A stretch of 32,320 bases of DNA from Gudongella sp034004165 (GTDB lineage Bacteria; Bacillota; Clostridia; Tissierellales; Tissierellaceae): the NCBI GenBank assembly GCA_034004165.1, contig JAVEXI010000018.1:1-32320 (forward strand), given 5' to 3'. Positions 23,410-29,967 of this stretch are shown piece after piece (the first letter of the stretch is position 1; every line of letters begins with the position of its first letter). The notes beneath the pieces are model-generated. The model saw only the letters and a list, made by a program, of their open reading frames with translations. It did no database searches and was not told where the DNA came from. The position numbers and the translations under genes are program-made.

Positions 23410-25539
23410 ATGTCATTAAAAGATGCGATTACAGACTTAATGGAACATCAAGGTTATAAGCCGCTTATGCGTGAAGAACTGGCTGTAAAACTTGGTATTA
23501 ATAGAAAAGAGTTCAAAGATTTCTTTAAAGTAATCAATGATATGGAAAAAGAAGGATTGATATTAAGAACAAAGAATGACAGATATACGCTGTTAAATTC
23601 TGAGTATCTCACAGTAGGTGTAGTCGAGGGTAATGAAAAGGGCTTCGGCTTTGTAGTATCTAAAGAAAGACCAGGCGAAGACGTGTTTATACCTCCAGAA
23701 AATATGAATGGTGCAATGCACAAAGACAAAGTAATAGTAAACTTATTGTCTGGAAAGATTCCTGGGAGAAAGCAGAATGGAGAAATCATTCGAGTTTTAG
23801 AAAGAGCAAATAAGAGTGTAATTGGTACCTTTGAAAGCAATGGAGGCTACGGATTTGTTATACCTGACAACAAAAAAATATCGTACGATTTTTATGTTTC
23901 AAAAACAAATTCTATGAATGCAAAAAATGGGCAAAAAGTAGTTGTAGAAATTACTAAATGGCCTGAAATAAGAAGAAATCCTGAAGGAAAGATCACTGAA
24001 GTAATTGGGTATCCGTGGGAAAAGGGCACGGATATTCTATCAATTGTTCGACAGTTTGAACTTCCCAGCGAGTTTTCAGTAAAGGTAAGACAAGAGGCAG
24101 AAGCTGTTTCAAAGGATATCTCTAAAGATGAAATCGGAAAAAGAAGAGATTTAAGAGATTTAAATACTGTTACAATTGATGGAGCGGATGCACGAGATTT
24201 CGACGATGCAGTTTCAATACAAAGGCTAGAAAATGGTGATTACAGGCTTGGAGTTCATATCGCAGATGTAGCACATTATGTTAAAGAAGGCTCTGCTCTT
24301 GATAGGGAGGCATTAAACAGAGGGAATTCAGTGTACCTTCTGGATAGAGTAATTCCGATGCTTCCTCAGGAGTTAAGTAATGGAATATGTTCATTAAATC
24401 CCCACGAAGACAGATTGACACTAAGTGTGATAATGGACATTGATGACAAAGGAAAAGTAGTCAGCCATGAAATAATTGAGTCAGTAATCAAAAGTAAGGC
24501 AAGGTTAGTTTACGATGATGTTTCAGATTTTCTAGAAGGAAAAGGTGAAGCAAATGATACAATCGTATCACTTGAAAATGATCTTGTACTAATGAAAGAA
24601 TTGATGAATATTCTTTGGGATAGAAGAGAAAGAAGAGGTAGCATAGATTTTGACTTTCCTGAAAGCTATATCGAGCTAGACAAAAGTGGTAGGCCTATAG
24701 ATGTAAGAAGAGCAGACAGAAGGATTGCAAACAGACTTATTGAAGAGTTTATGCTGGTCTGTAATGAAACTGTATCAGAGACATATTTTTGGGCTCAGAT
24801 ACCGTTTTTATACCGAATTCATGAAGATCCAAGCCCCGAGAAGGTAATAGAATTTCAAAAATTTATTCATAACTTTGGATACTCAATAAAAGGCAAGGAA
24901 TTATTCCCTAAGGATTTTCAAGGTCTGATTGAGGAAATTAAAGGGAAAAAAGAAGAACCTGTAATTTCAACTCTATTATTGAGGACTATGAAAAAAGCCG
25001 TATACAGTGCAGAACCAGGAAAGCACTTTGGATTGGCAGCTCAGTATTATTCACATTTTACATCGCCTATTAGAAGATATCCTGATTTGGAGATTCACAG
25101 GATTATAAAATATACTCTTAAAGGTGTTATAAAACCTAGTAAGCTGGAGCAGCTTGAAGGATGGCTCCCTGAGGTAGCTGAACATACTTCAATGACTGAA
25201 AGAAGAGCAGAAGATGCAGAAAGAGAAGTAGAAGACCTTAAGAAAGCTCAATATATGGCAGAAAGAATAGGTCAGCATTACTCTGGAATTATTTCATCTC
25301 TGACAAGTTTTGGAATGTTTGTCCAGCTTGAAAATACCATAGAAGGACTAATTCATTTCAACAATATGGAAGATGATTATTACTTCTTCGACGAGATAAG
25401 CTATAAAGTTATTGGTGAACGAACAAAGAGAGTTTATAAACTTGGAGATGAAATAGAGATTATAGTTATTGGAGCAGATATTGGGAAAAAGACAATCGAC
25501 TTTTCAATAAAGGGCTCAAATGTTGACAAATACAGATAA
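23410..25539 (+). CDS. rnr: Ribonuclease R
   Basis: The 709-residue 3'-to-5' exoribonuclease of the RNB family digests structured RNA and works with tmRNA in decay of stalled messages. Order of domains: N-terminal winged helix (about 1-65), two cold-shock RNA-binding domains (about 70-220), the RNB catalytic core with the Asp-rich motif DGADARDFDDAVS (about 258), the AQYYSHFTSPIRRYPDLEIHR motif region (about 545) and a C-terminal S1 domain (about 620-700, SGIISSLTSFGMFVQLEN). The usual C-terminal Lys-rich tail is nearly absent. AAGGGGAT precedes the ATG. smpB follows after 42 nt. Confidence 0.96.
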   Translation: MSLKDAITDLMEHQGYKPLMREELAVKLGINRKEFKDFFKVINDMEKEGLILRTKNDRYTLLNSEYLTVGVVEGNEKGFGFVVSKERPGEDVFIPPENMNGAMHKDKVIVNLLSGKIPGRKQNGEIIRVLERANKSVIGTFESNGGYGFVIPDNKKISYDFYVSKTNSMNAKNGQKVVVEITKWPEIRRNPEGKITEVIGYPWEKGTDILSIVRQFELPSEFSVKVRQEAEAVSKDISKDEIGKRRDLRDLNTVTIDGADARDFDDAVSIQRLENGDYRLGVHIADVAHYVKEGSALDREALNRGNSVYLLDRVIPMLPQELSNGICSLNPHEDRLTLSVIMDIDDKGKVVSHEIIESVIKSKARLVYDDVSDFLEGKGEANDTIVSLENDLVLMKELMNILWDRRERRGSIDFDFPESYIELDKSGRPIDVRRADRRIANRLIEEFMLVCNETVSETYFWAQIPFLYRIHEDPSPEKVIEFQKFIHNFGYSIKGKELFPKDFQGLIEEIKGKKEEPVISTLLLRTMKKAVYSAEPGKHFGLAAQYYSHFTSPIRRYPDLEIHRIIKYTLKGVIKPSKLEQLEGWLPEVAEHTSMTERRAEDAEREVEDLKKAQYMAERIGQHYSGIISSLTSFGMFVQLENTIEGLIHFNNMEDDYYFFDEISYKVIGERTKRVYKLGDEIEIIVIGADIGKKTIDFSIKGSNVDKYR

Positions 25540-25581
25540 TTTTGCTAAGCTTTAAACTCTATAACTTAAGAAGGTGATAGC

Positions 25582-26046
25582 ATGAATAGATCTGCGACAA
25601 AAATTATTGCAACCAACAGAAAAGCCAGGCATGAATTCTTTATCGAAGATACAATAGAAACAGGTATCGTACTAAAGGGCACGGAGGTAAAGTCAATCAG
25701 GCTTGGAAGGGTAAACATAAAAGAAGCTTTTGCCTCTATTGATGAAGGTGAAGTATATATTAATGGGATGCATATAAGCCCTTATGAGCATGGTAATATC
25801 TACAATGTCGATCCTTTAAGGAAGAGGAAACTTCTATTACACAGACGTGAAATAAGAAAGCTTATTGGTGAAACTAAGCAAAAAGGGTACACTCTTATTC
25901 CACTTTCTCTATATCTTAAGGATGGAAAAGTTAAAATTGAACTGGCTCTGGCTAAAGGGAAAAAATTATATGATAAAAGAGACACATTAGCCAAAAAAGA
26001 TGCTGAAAGAAGGATGCAACAGCATTCTAGCGAGAAGTATCAATAA
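25582..26046 (+). CDS. smpB: SsrA-binding protein SmpB
   Basis: The 154-residue RNA-binding protein carries tmRNA to stalled ribosomes. Typical motifs: NRKARHEFFIEDTIETGIVL at the N-terminus, GTEVKSIRLGRVNIKEAF near 35, NGMHISPYEHGN near 60, and the basic C-terminal tail KLYDKRDTLAKKDAERRM that enters the mRNA channel. AGAAGGTGA precedes the ATG. Its RNA partner is encoded 52 nt downstream under a separate promoter. Confidence 0.97.
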   Translation: MNRSATKIIATNRKARHEFFIEDTIETGIVLKGTEVKSIRLGRVNIKEAFASIDEGEVYINGMHISPYEHGNIYNVDPLRKRKLLLHRREIRKLIGETKQKGYTLIPLSLYLKDGKVKIELALAKGKKLYDKRDTLAKKDAERRMQQHSSEKYQ

Positions 26047-26053
26047 AGTTAAA

Positions 26054-26082
26054 TTGACTCAGACTCGAACATATGTTATAAT
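26054..26082 (+). promoter_or_regulatory. Promoter of ssrA
   Basis: TTGACT (26054-26059), a 17-bp spacer and a perfect TATAAT (26077-26082), with an extended -10 TG at 26074-26075. It is one of the strongest-looking promoters in the window, as expected for a stable RNA. Confidence 0.85.
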
Positions 26083-26098
26083 TTAGTTGCAAAACAAC

Positions 26099-26449
26099 GG
26101 GGGTGAACTTGGTTTCGACGGGGATACAGAATCAGGAATAGCGGGTCGTTGTCGCCAAGCAACGCTAAAAGTGGCAAAATAAATTAAACGCAAACGATAA
26201 TTACGCATTTGCAGCTTAATTAAGCTGCCCGTCAAACCTAAGAGTCCCACGACTTAGGATTTGGCGCCAACTTAGTGGGGAACCGAGCTTAGCAAAGCTT
26301 TGAGCTGAGAACGGAATTGATGAAGCTACTAAAACTCATACCCTGCCAGCGGGGGATGAGCAGAGGGAATGATAAATCGCTGACTGCACCCGGAGAGATT
26401 CCTGTGGAAGGATTTTCGGACGTGGGTTCGACACCCACCACCTCCACCA
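26099..26449 (+). ncRNA. ssrA: Transfer-messenger RNA (tmRNA, ssrA)
   Basis: The 351-nt RNA has the acceptor stem GGGGGTG at 26099-26105 pairing with CACCTCC before the encoded 3' CCA (26447-26449), and the T arm GGGTTCGACACCC. The tag reading frame starts at GCA 26190-26192 and reads ANDNYAFAA, then TAA at 26217-26219. The hydrophobic -AA ending is the usual protease signal. The 5' sequence GGTTTCGACGGGGAT and the interior pseudoknot-rich region fit a one-piece clostridial tmRNA. It rescues stalled ribosomes with SmpB. Confidence 0.97.
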
Positions 26450-26460
26450 AAAATGCTGGT

Positions 26461-26520
26461 CAAGAAAGTTAACATGGCTTAAGCGCAGTTAAATCAAGCT
26501 TTCTTGGCTTTTTTATTTTT
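26461..26520 (+). terminator. Terminator of ssrA
   Basis: CAAGAAAG (26461-26468) pairs with CTTTCTTG (26499-26506) around a 30-nt loop, followed by GGCTTTTTTATTTTT. Confidence 0.8.
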
Positions 26521-26588
26521 AAAAATAGTATTGGTCAAAATCGAGCTAACAAAGGGGTAAACTGTATATAGATGAACAATAATTATAC

Positions 26589-26625
26589 GAACGTGTGAAT
26601 TGTTAAATTCTACGTTCTTTTTTTT
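26589..26625 (+). terminator. Terminator-like hairpin in the gap after ssrA
   Basis: GAACGT (26589-26594) with ACGTTC (26612-26617), inner GAATT with AATTC, a GTTA loop, then eight T. No intact gene precedes it; it may be the leftover end of a lost gene, or a backup for ssrA. Confidence 0.65.
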
Positions 26626-26920
26626 GTTGGCAAAATAAATGATGTGGAGTGTCACAAAACCTAGTACTTAATCGTTACTATTGTTAAGAGCACGACGATC
26701 GATCTTTACAGAAAAAAGAATATCCATCCTTTGTTAGAACTTGAAGTAGCAGAAGATATTCAGAATTCAATTTCAAAATCCATGGTGGATACTATCATAA
26801 GCTTAACTATGCCAAAATAATCGCCGAAAACTGGTACTGCTATCCCCTGAATACGCTGATGTACTGACACTTAAATATTATTTTGAATTTGAGGATAAAG
26901 AAATCATAGATAATAAATAG
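26626..26920 (+). pseudogene. Decayed ECF-type RNA polymerase sigma factor gene
   Basis: No intact ORF is present, but two frames joined give a sigma factor. Frame one (26626-26820) reads VGKINDVECHKT, a TAG at 26662-26664, then YLIVTIVKSTTIDLYRKK, the end of region 2.4 of ECF sigma factors (compare the usual TIARNTAIDLYRK), then an acidic linker. After a frame change near 26815, frame two (26822-26920) reads RRKLVLLSPEYADVLTLKYY and then FEFEDKEIIDNK, which is region 4 (LxPEYxDVLxLKYYxxFxDKEI), stopping before the DNA-recognition helix. The N-terminal part of region 2 and the C-terminal end are missing. The identification rests on motif memory. The gene is dead: one nonsense codon, one frameshift and truncation at both ends. 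Confidence 0.72.
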
Positions 26921-26931
26921 TATGAAATCAA

Positions 26932-26957
26932 TAATATAATATGATAATATTATATTA
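26932..26957 (+). repeat. Perfect AT-only palindrome
   Basis: TAATATAATAT (26932-26942), spacer GATA, ATATTATATTA (26947-26957). It contains TATAAT-like hexamers on both strands and lies 12 nt after the sigma factor remnant, so it may hold the promoter and operator of the gene at 27041. Confidence 0.6.
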
Positions 26958-26973
26958 AGAAACCAAGGAATTT

Positions 26974-27017
26974 TGAGCGCAAGAAAAAGGTGTATTTCAT
27001 CCGTACACTTGCGCTCA
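26974..27017 (+). promoter_or_regulatory. Two-part leader hairpin before the orphan membrane protein
   Basis: TGAGCGCAA (26974-26982) pairs perfectly with TTGCGCTCA (27009-27017). Inside, GTGTA (26990-26994) pairs with TACAC (27004-27008), leaving a 9-nt loop and a one-sided bulge. It ends 13 nt before the GGAGG ribosome binding site. There is no U run, so it looks like a leader structure rather than a terminator. Confidence 0.55.
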
Positions 27018-27040
27018 GGACCCTTATGTGGAGGTTTAAT

Positions 27041-27676
27041 ATGCGTCAAAGAAGTGTAATTACTATTCTTGTCATTATTATTGTTATTATTACAATTACT
27101 GCACTAGTCTTTTACACTAACAATAGGGAGTCTGATGTAATAAGTTCTCATTATGAAGTTGCTATGCAGGCTCGTATGATTAGTGATTTTCAGAATTTTG
27201 GTGAGGAATTACAGTTGTTCAATAATAAGCTATTAACAGTATTAGAAAAGGATGAATCTTTTAGTTATCTTTCCTACCAGTACTTTATTAACGACATTGT
27301 GATTAACAACTTTTTTTCATCTAACTTTTTTTCAGCTGTTGTTCTGCGTACTCCAGCCTTCTATACCTATGAAGAAATTTATACAAATGCTAATAAGAAT
27401 ATAACTAATATGTTTACAAATAGCCAGTCCACAACTGAAGGCTATGAATACTTGCAGGCTTTGTACAACTATAATAAGTTACTACTGCTTGAGTGGGAGA
27501 ATATTATGTTAGATTTTTTCCCTGATAAACAAAGTCGAACTAGTGAAGAATTTGATCATGCTAGATTGGAAATTATAAGCACTTATCACCAATTTTCTAA
27601 AAAATCTGAGGAGTTATTAAGTGCTGAGTTGTTAGATTTGCACGGATTGTTATTTGAGCAATTAGATGGCAACTAG
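27041..27676 (+). CDS. Orphan single-span membrane protein of unknown function
   Basis: I do not recognise this 211-residue protein. It has a short basic N-terminus (MRQRS), one strong membrane span at about residues 7-26 rich in Ile and Val, and an external part of about 185 residues that is mostly helical, rich in Asn, Phe, Tyr, Glu and Leu, with no cysteines and no obvious catalytic motif. The layout resembles the helical sensor half of chemoreceptors or histidine kinases without any signalling part, but that is only a resemblance. The ATG at 27041 follows GTGGAGG with good spacing; an upstream in-frame ATG at 26990 lies inside the leader hairpin. It stands alone between the dead sigma factor gene and a convergent operon. 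Confidence 0.7.
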   Translation: MRQRSVITILVIIIVIITITALVFYTNNRESDVISSHYEVAMQARMISDFQNFGEELQLFNNKLLTVLEKDESFSYLSYQYFINDIVINNFFSSNFFSAVVLRTPAFYTYEEIYTNANKNITNMFTNSQSTTEGYEYLQALYNYNKLLLLEWENIMLDFFPDKQSRTSEEFDHARLEIISTYHQFSKKSEELLSAELLDLHGLLFEQLDGN

Positions 27677-27742
27677 CAACACAAGATTCAACAGCGTGTA
27701 ACGTACGGTTTTGGTGCAAAAACCATCAATCCCTTTAAAAAC

Positions 27743-27769
27743 AACCCCTTGAAATTAAATCAAGGGGTT
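27743..27769. terminator. Terminator between convergent genes
   Basis: AACCCCTTGA (27743-27752), 7-nt loop, TCAAGGGGTT (27760-27769). Read on the minus strand it is followed by GTTTTT, so it mainly ends the cupin operon; on the plus strand the tail TTAGTATATTTC is weaker. Confidence 0.85.
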
Positions 27770-27780
27770 TAGTATATTTC

Positions 27781-28041
27781 TTACTCAATCACAGGAATAA
27801 GAAAAGAAGCCACGTACAAATGATTATCAGATCTTATTGCATGCATTACACCAGCTGGTACGATGAAAGCTTTGCCAACAGATAGCTCAACTTCACTGTC
27901 TTCAAGTACTCCGAAGCCCTCTCCTTTTATGCAATAAAAAATTTCATCATGCTTTGGGTGTTTGTGCATTGCGACCTTCTTTTCAGCAGGAATAGAGTAG
28001 ACATTGTTGACCAAAGAATTCTTAATTTTATCTAAATCCAT
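27781..28041 (-). CDS. Small cupin-domain protein
   Basis: The 86-residue protein is a single cupin barrel. Motif 1 is complete in MHKHPKHDEIFYCIKGEG (His-x-His, Glu), and motif 2 is seen in VPAGVMHAI with its His, so the usual 3-His/1-Glu metal site is probably intact. Such small cupins bind Fe, Mn or Zn or act as ligand-binding partners. It is the last gene of the three-gene minus-strand operon, 26 nt after the FMN-binding protein, and has the same AAGGAGTGA ribosome binding site as its partners. The reaction is not known. Confidence 0.85.
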   Translation of the reverse strand: MDLDKIKNSLVNNVYSIPAEKKVAMHKHPKHDEIFYCIKGEGFGVLEDSEVELSVGKAFIVPAGVMHAIRSDNHLYVASFLIPVIE

Positions 28042-28067
28042 TACTTCACTCCTTATGATCCTTTGAG

Positions 28068-28445
28068 CTAAAGAGTCTGCTCAGAGGATTCTATTGTAAT
28101 TATCAGCACTGCTCTTGCCCAAGGAAAGCTTTCTCTGATTATTTCATATTCTTTCCCCGCTTTAGAAAACACGGCTGTTCCCTTAATTAGAAAGCCAGTT
28201 CCCTTATAGTTTTTACCCATAACTTCCCTATTGGAGATAGTGAGTAAAATTCTGTCATTTATCATTAAGTTATCTTCTGTAACATTCATTCTACCAGCAG
28301 GTAAAAGAATTTTGTCGTCATCTGTAATTCTAATATAACTGTTCCATGAATTTATTACATGTGGAAATTCAGGTCCCATTGTGACAATTGTCAAAGCTGC
28401 GTCTGGCGGCGTTTTTATAACTTCCATCAAAGTTTGGTCAATCAA
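28068..28445 (-). CDS. FMN-binding split-barrel protein (Desulfovibrio FMN-bp type)
   Basis: The 125-residue protein matches the small FMN-binding protein of Desulfovibrio vulgaris along its length: HVINSWNSYIRITDDDKILL, PAGRMNVTEDN, LTISNREVMGKNYKGTGFLI, and the ending WARAVLIITIESSEQTL. It belongs to the pyridoxamine 5'-phosphate oxidase-like split-barrel fold and should carry one FMN for electron transfer; the substrate is unknown. It starts with TTG at 28445 and overlaps the end of the upstream diiron gene by 4 nt (TTGA), with AAGGAGTGAT upstream. The overlap suggests the two products are made together and may be redox partners. Confidence 0.87.
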   Translation of the reverse strand: MIDQTLMEVIKTPPDAALTIVTMGPEFPHVINSWNSYIRITDDDKILLPAGRMNVTEDNLMINDRILLTISNREVMGKNYKGTGFLIKGTAVFSKAGKEYEIIRESFPWARAVLIITIESSEQTL

Positions 28446-29092
28446 ACGATATCACTCCTTAGGTTTACTACTGAACCATGACCAGTTGCAATGAGAGTTG
28501 GGTTAAATCGCTTTAGCTGTTCTTGCAACAATATCAATTGCTCTGGATTTGGAATCTGCATAGAATTTACATTTTCAATTTCTTTCAGCCAATCGGAATT
28601 CTTTGAAAGTCCTCTTGAATCGCCTCTGGTAATCATAAGATCACTGCTAAAAAATATTCCCCTTGTATCTTCGATTGCGAGAATACCTTCCCAAAGATGA
28701 ACTTCGGATGGATAACTTATAAATTCTAACTTAAATGAATCAGTATTTAATATTTCTCCTGGTTTTTTAATTAATACTTCACTGTTTATACCAAATCCAT
28801 TGAGCTCCCTTGCGGTAACTTCGGAGCAAATAGTTACAGCAGATGAATAAGCATCAAGAATAATGCTCAATCCACCACATTCATCAGCCTCAAAATGTGA
28901 GGCAAAGATGTATTTTAATTCTTTTTCTCCTAAGACTTCTTTTAACTGTGGAACAAGAGCTTTTGCTTGATGAATATTTCCTGTATGAAACAGTATTGGC
29001 TCTTCAGTAAGAAGCAGATACTGATTAAAAGTCAGGTTAATAGCAGGAATATAAGTGCTAAACTGATAAAGATCTTCTCCTATAAGATTCAT
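28442..29092 (-). CDS. Flavodiiron-type metallo-beta-lactamase-fold protein without flavodoxin domain
   Basis: The 216-residue protein has the metallo-beta-lactamase fold of the diiron half of flavodiiron proteins (FprA/ODP family). The ligands are visible: His66, Glu68 and Asp70 in SHFEADECGG, His132 in SEVHLWEG, Asp151 in FFSSDLM and His205 in ATGHGS. HxExD with Glu at the next ligand place, rather than the hydrolase HxHxDH, is the mark of the redox diiron group; the seventh ligand, normally His after HxExD, is Glu71 here. Full flavodiiron proteins are about 400 residues with a C-terminal flavodoxin domain, absent here. The neighbouring FMN-binding protein could supply it. The likely role is oxygen or NO reduction, or sensing; not proven. 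The ATG follows AAGGAGTGA. Confidence 0.85.
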   Translation of the reverse strand: MNLIGEDLYQFSTYIPAINLTFNQYLLLTEEPILFHTGNIHQAKALVPQLKEVLGEKELKYIFASHFEADECGGLSIILDAYSSAVTICSEVTARELNGFGINSEVLIKKPGEILNTDSFKLEFISYPSEVHLWEGILAIEDTRGIFFSSDLMITRGDSRGLSKNSDWLKEIENVNSMQIPNPEQLILLQEQLKRFNPTLIATGHGSVVNLRSDIV

Positions 29093-29110
29093 GAAATCAC
29101 TCCTTAAATA

Positions 29111-29144
29111 TTATATAGATGCAAATAAACATCCATCTATATAA
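29111..29144 (-). promoter_or_regulatory. Inverted repeat in the leader of the diiron operon
   Basis: TTATATAGATG (29111-29121), 12-nt spacer, CATCTATATAA (29134-29144) form a perfect 11-bp inverted repeat between the predicted promoter and the diiron gene. It overlaps or follows the transcription start and could be a repressor operator or a leader hairpin. Confidence 0.6.
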
Positions 29145-29145
29145 T

Positions 29146-29174
29146 AGAATAAGCTCAGATAATTCATTTTGCAA
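29146..29174 (-). promoter_or_regulatory. Promoter of the diiron/FMN/cupin operon
   Basis: On the minus strand: TTGCAA (29174-29169), 17-bp spacer, TATTCT (29151-29146). Confidence 0.5.
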
Positions 29175-29180
29175 GTGTTA

Positions 29181-29199
29181 TATTTCGATTTACGAAATA
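29181..29199. promoter_or_regulatory. Candidate operator between the divergent operons
   Basis: TATTTCG, ATTTA, CGAAATA (29181-29199) is a perfect 7-5-7 inverted repeat. It lies just upstream of the minus-strand -35 and about 100 nt before the plus-strand gene, where an activator or shared regulator could bind. No known family consensus is matched with confidence. Confidence 0.5.
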
Positions 29200-29298
29200 A
29201 ATTGAGCATCATAGATGAATTGTCTCTGTTGTTTTTAGACAAAATCAGTGGTAGTATATAAAAGGATAATTCAATAGATTATAAACTGGAGGATATGA

Positions 29299-29955
29299 AT
29301 GAAAAAAGGTGATTTTATCTGGGTGACTGCATTACTTGCGATTATAGCATTTATTGCATTTCCTGCTACAAACAAAATTTTTATGGATTTTACAACTGCA
29401 CATCCTTATGTATCTGGCTTTATAAAATTTGGAATTCTTGCAACTATGGGAGAGTTGCTTGCTGTGAGAATAGTTAAAAAGACATGGGACGAGTTACCAA
29501 AAGGTGTACCCTCTAGAGCTTTAGTCTGGGGTGTTTTGGGCATGCTTATAGTTCTGTCATTTGAAATATATGGAAGTGGCGTTTTAGCTGCACAGTCCAA
29601 AGGGCTATTGCCTAAGGGTGGTGGATTTATTTATGCAATCCTTGTAAGCACCCTTCTAAATACAACATTTGCTCCAATGCTGATGGGTACACATAAAATT
29701 ACTGATACTTATATTGACTTAGTCTATAAAATGCCAGGGCAAAAACCTACAGTAAAAATGATTGCCGAAAATATTGATTGGAACGGTTTTCTTTCATTTG
29801 TAATATTAAAAACGCTACCTATTTTCTGGATTCCTGCACATACCATAACATTTATGTTACCAGCGGAATATAAAGTACTTTTTGCAGCAACTTTATCCTT
29901 GGCTTTAGGACTAATATTGGCTTTCGCCAAGTCAAGACCCACTACAGCTAAGTAA
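29299..29955 (+). CDS. Multi-pass membrane protein of unknown function
   Basis: The 218-residue protein has about five to six hydrophobic segments (around residues 8-26, 40-57, 73-93, 108-125, 160-185 and 190-212). The C-terminal half contains NIDWNGFLSFVILKTLP and FWIPAHTITFMLP, where a spaced Trp and Pro pattern recalls eukaryotic Mpv17-like proteins, but I cannot claim that family. No transporter or enzyme motif is visible. CTGGAGGA precedes the ATG, and nudC follows after 12 nt, so they form a two-gene operon diverging from the diiron operon. Confidence 0.8.
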   Translation: MKKGDFIWVTALLAIIAFIAFPATNKIFMDFTTAHPYVSGFIKFGILATMGELLAVRIVKKTWDELPKGVPSRALVWGVLGMLIVLSFEIYGSGVLAAQSKGLLPKGGGFIYAILVSTLLNTTFAPMLMGTHKITDTYIDLVYKMPGQKPTVKMIAENIDWNGFLSFVILKTLPIFWIPAHTITFMLPAEYKVLFAATLSLALGLILAFAKSRPTTAK

Positions 29956-29967
29956 TGGAGGAAAAAA

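Noticed and set aside
26099..26449. CRISPR array or tRNA in the structured region after smpB
   Set aside because: There are no regular repeats; the ends, T arm and tag frame identify it as tmRNA.
26840..27049. Minus-strand ORF of 69 codons across the AT palindrome
   Set aside because: Low-complexity Ile/Phe/Tyr translation from AT-rich DNA, no ribosome binding site, and antisense to the sigma factor remnant and leader hairpin.
27703..27724. Hairpin GGTTTT with AAAACC after the orphan protein gene
   Set aside because: Weak stem with no T run; the convergent terminator at 27743-27769 is the better candidate.
28491..28700. Plus-strand ORF opposite the diiron protein gene
   Set aside because: It is the antisense shadow of a gene whose metal ligands are all conserved.
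29255..29260. TATATA as the -10 of the membrane protein-nudC operon
   Set aside because: No acceptable -35 at the right spacing, so I could not support it as a promoter.
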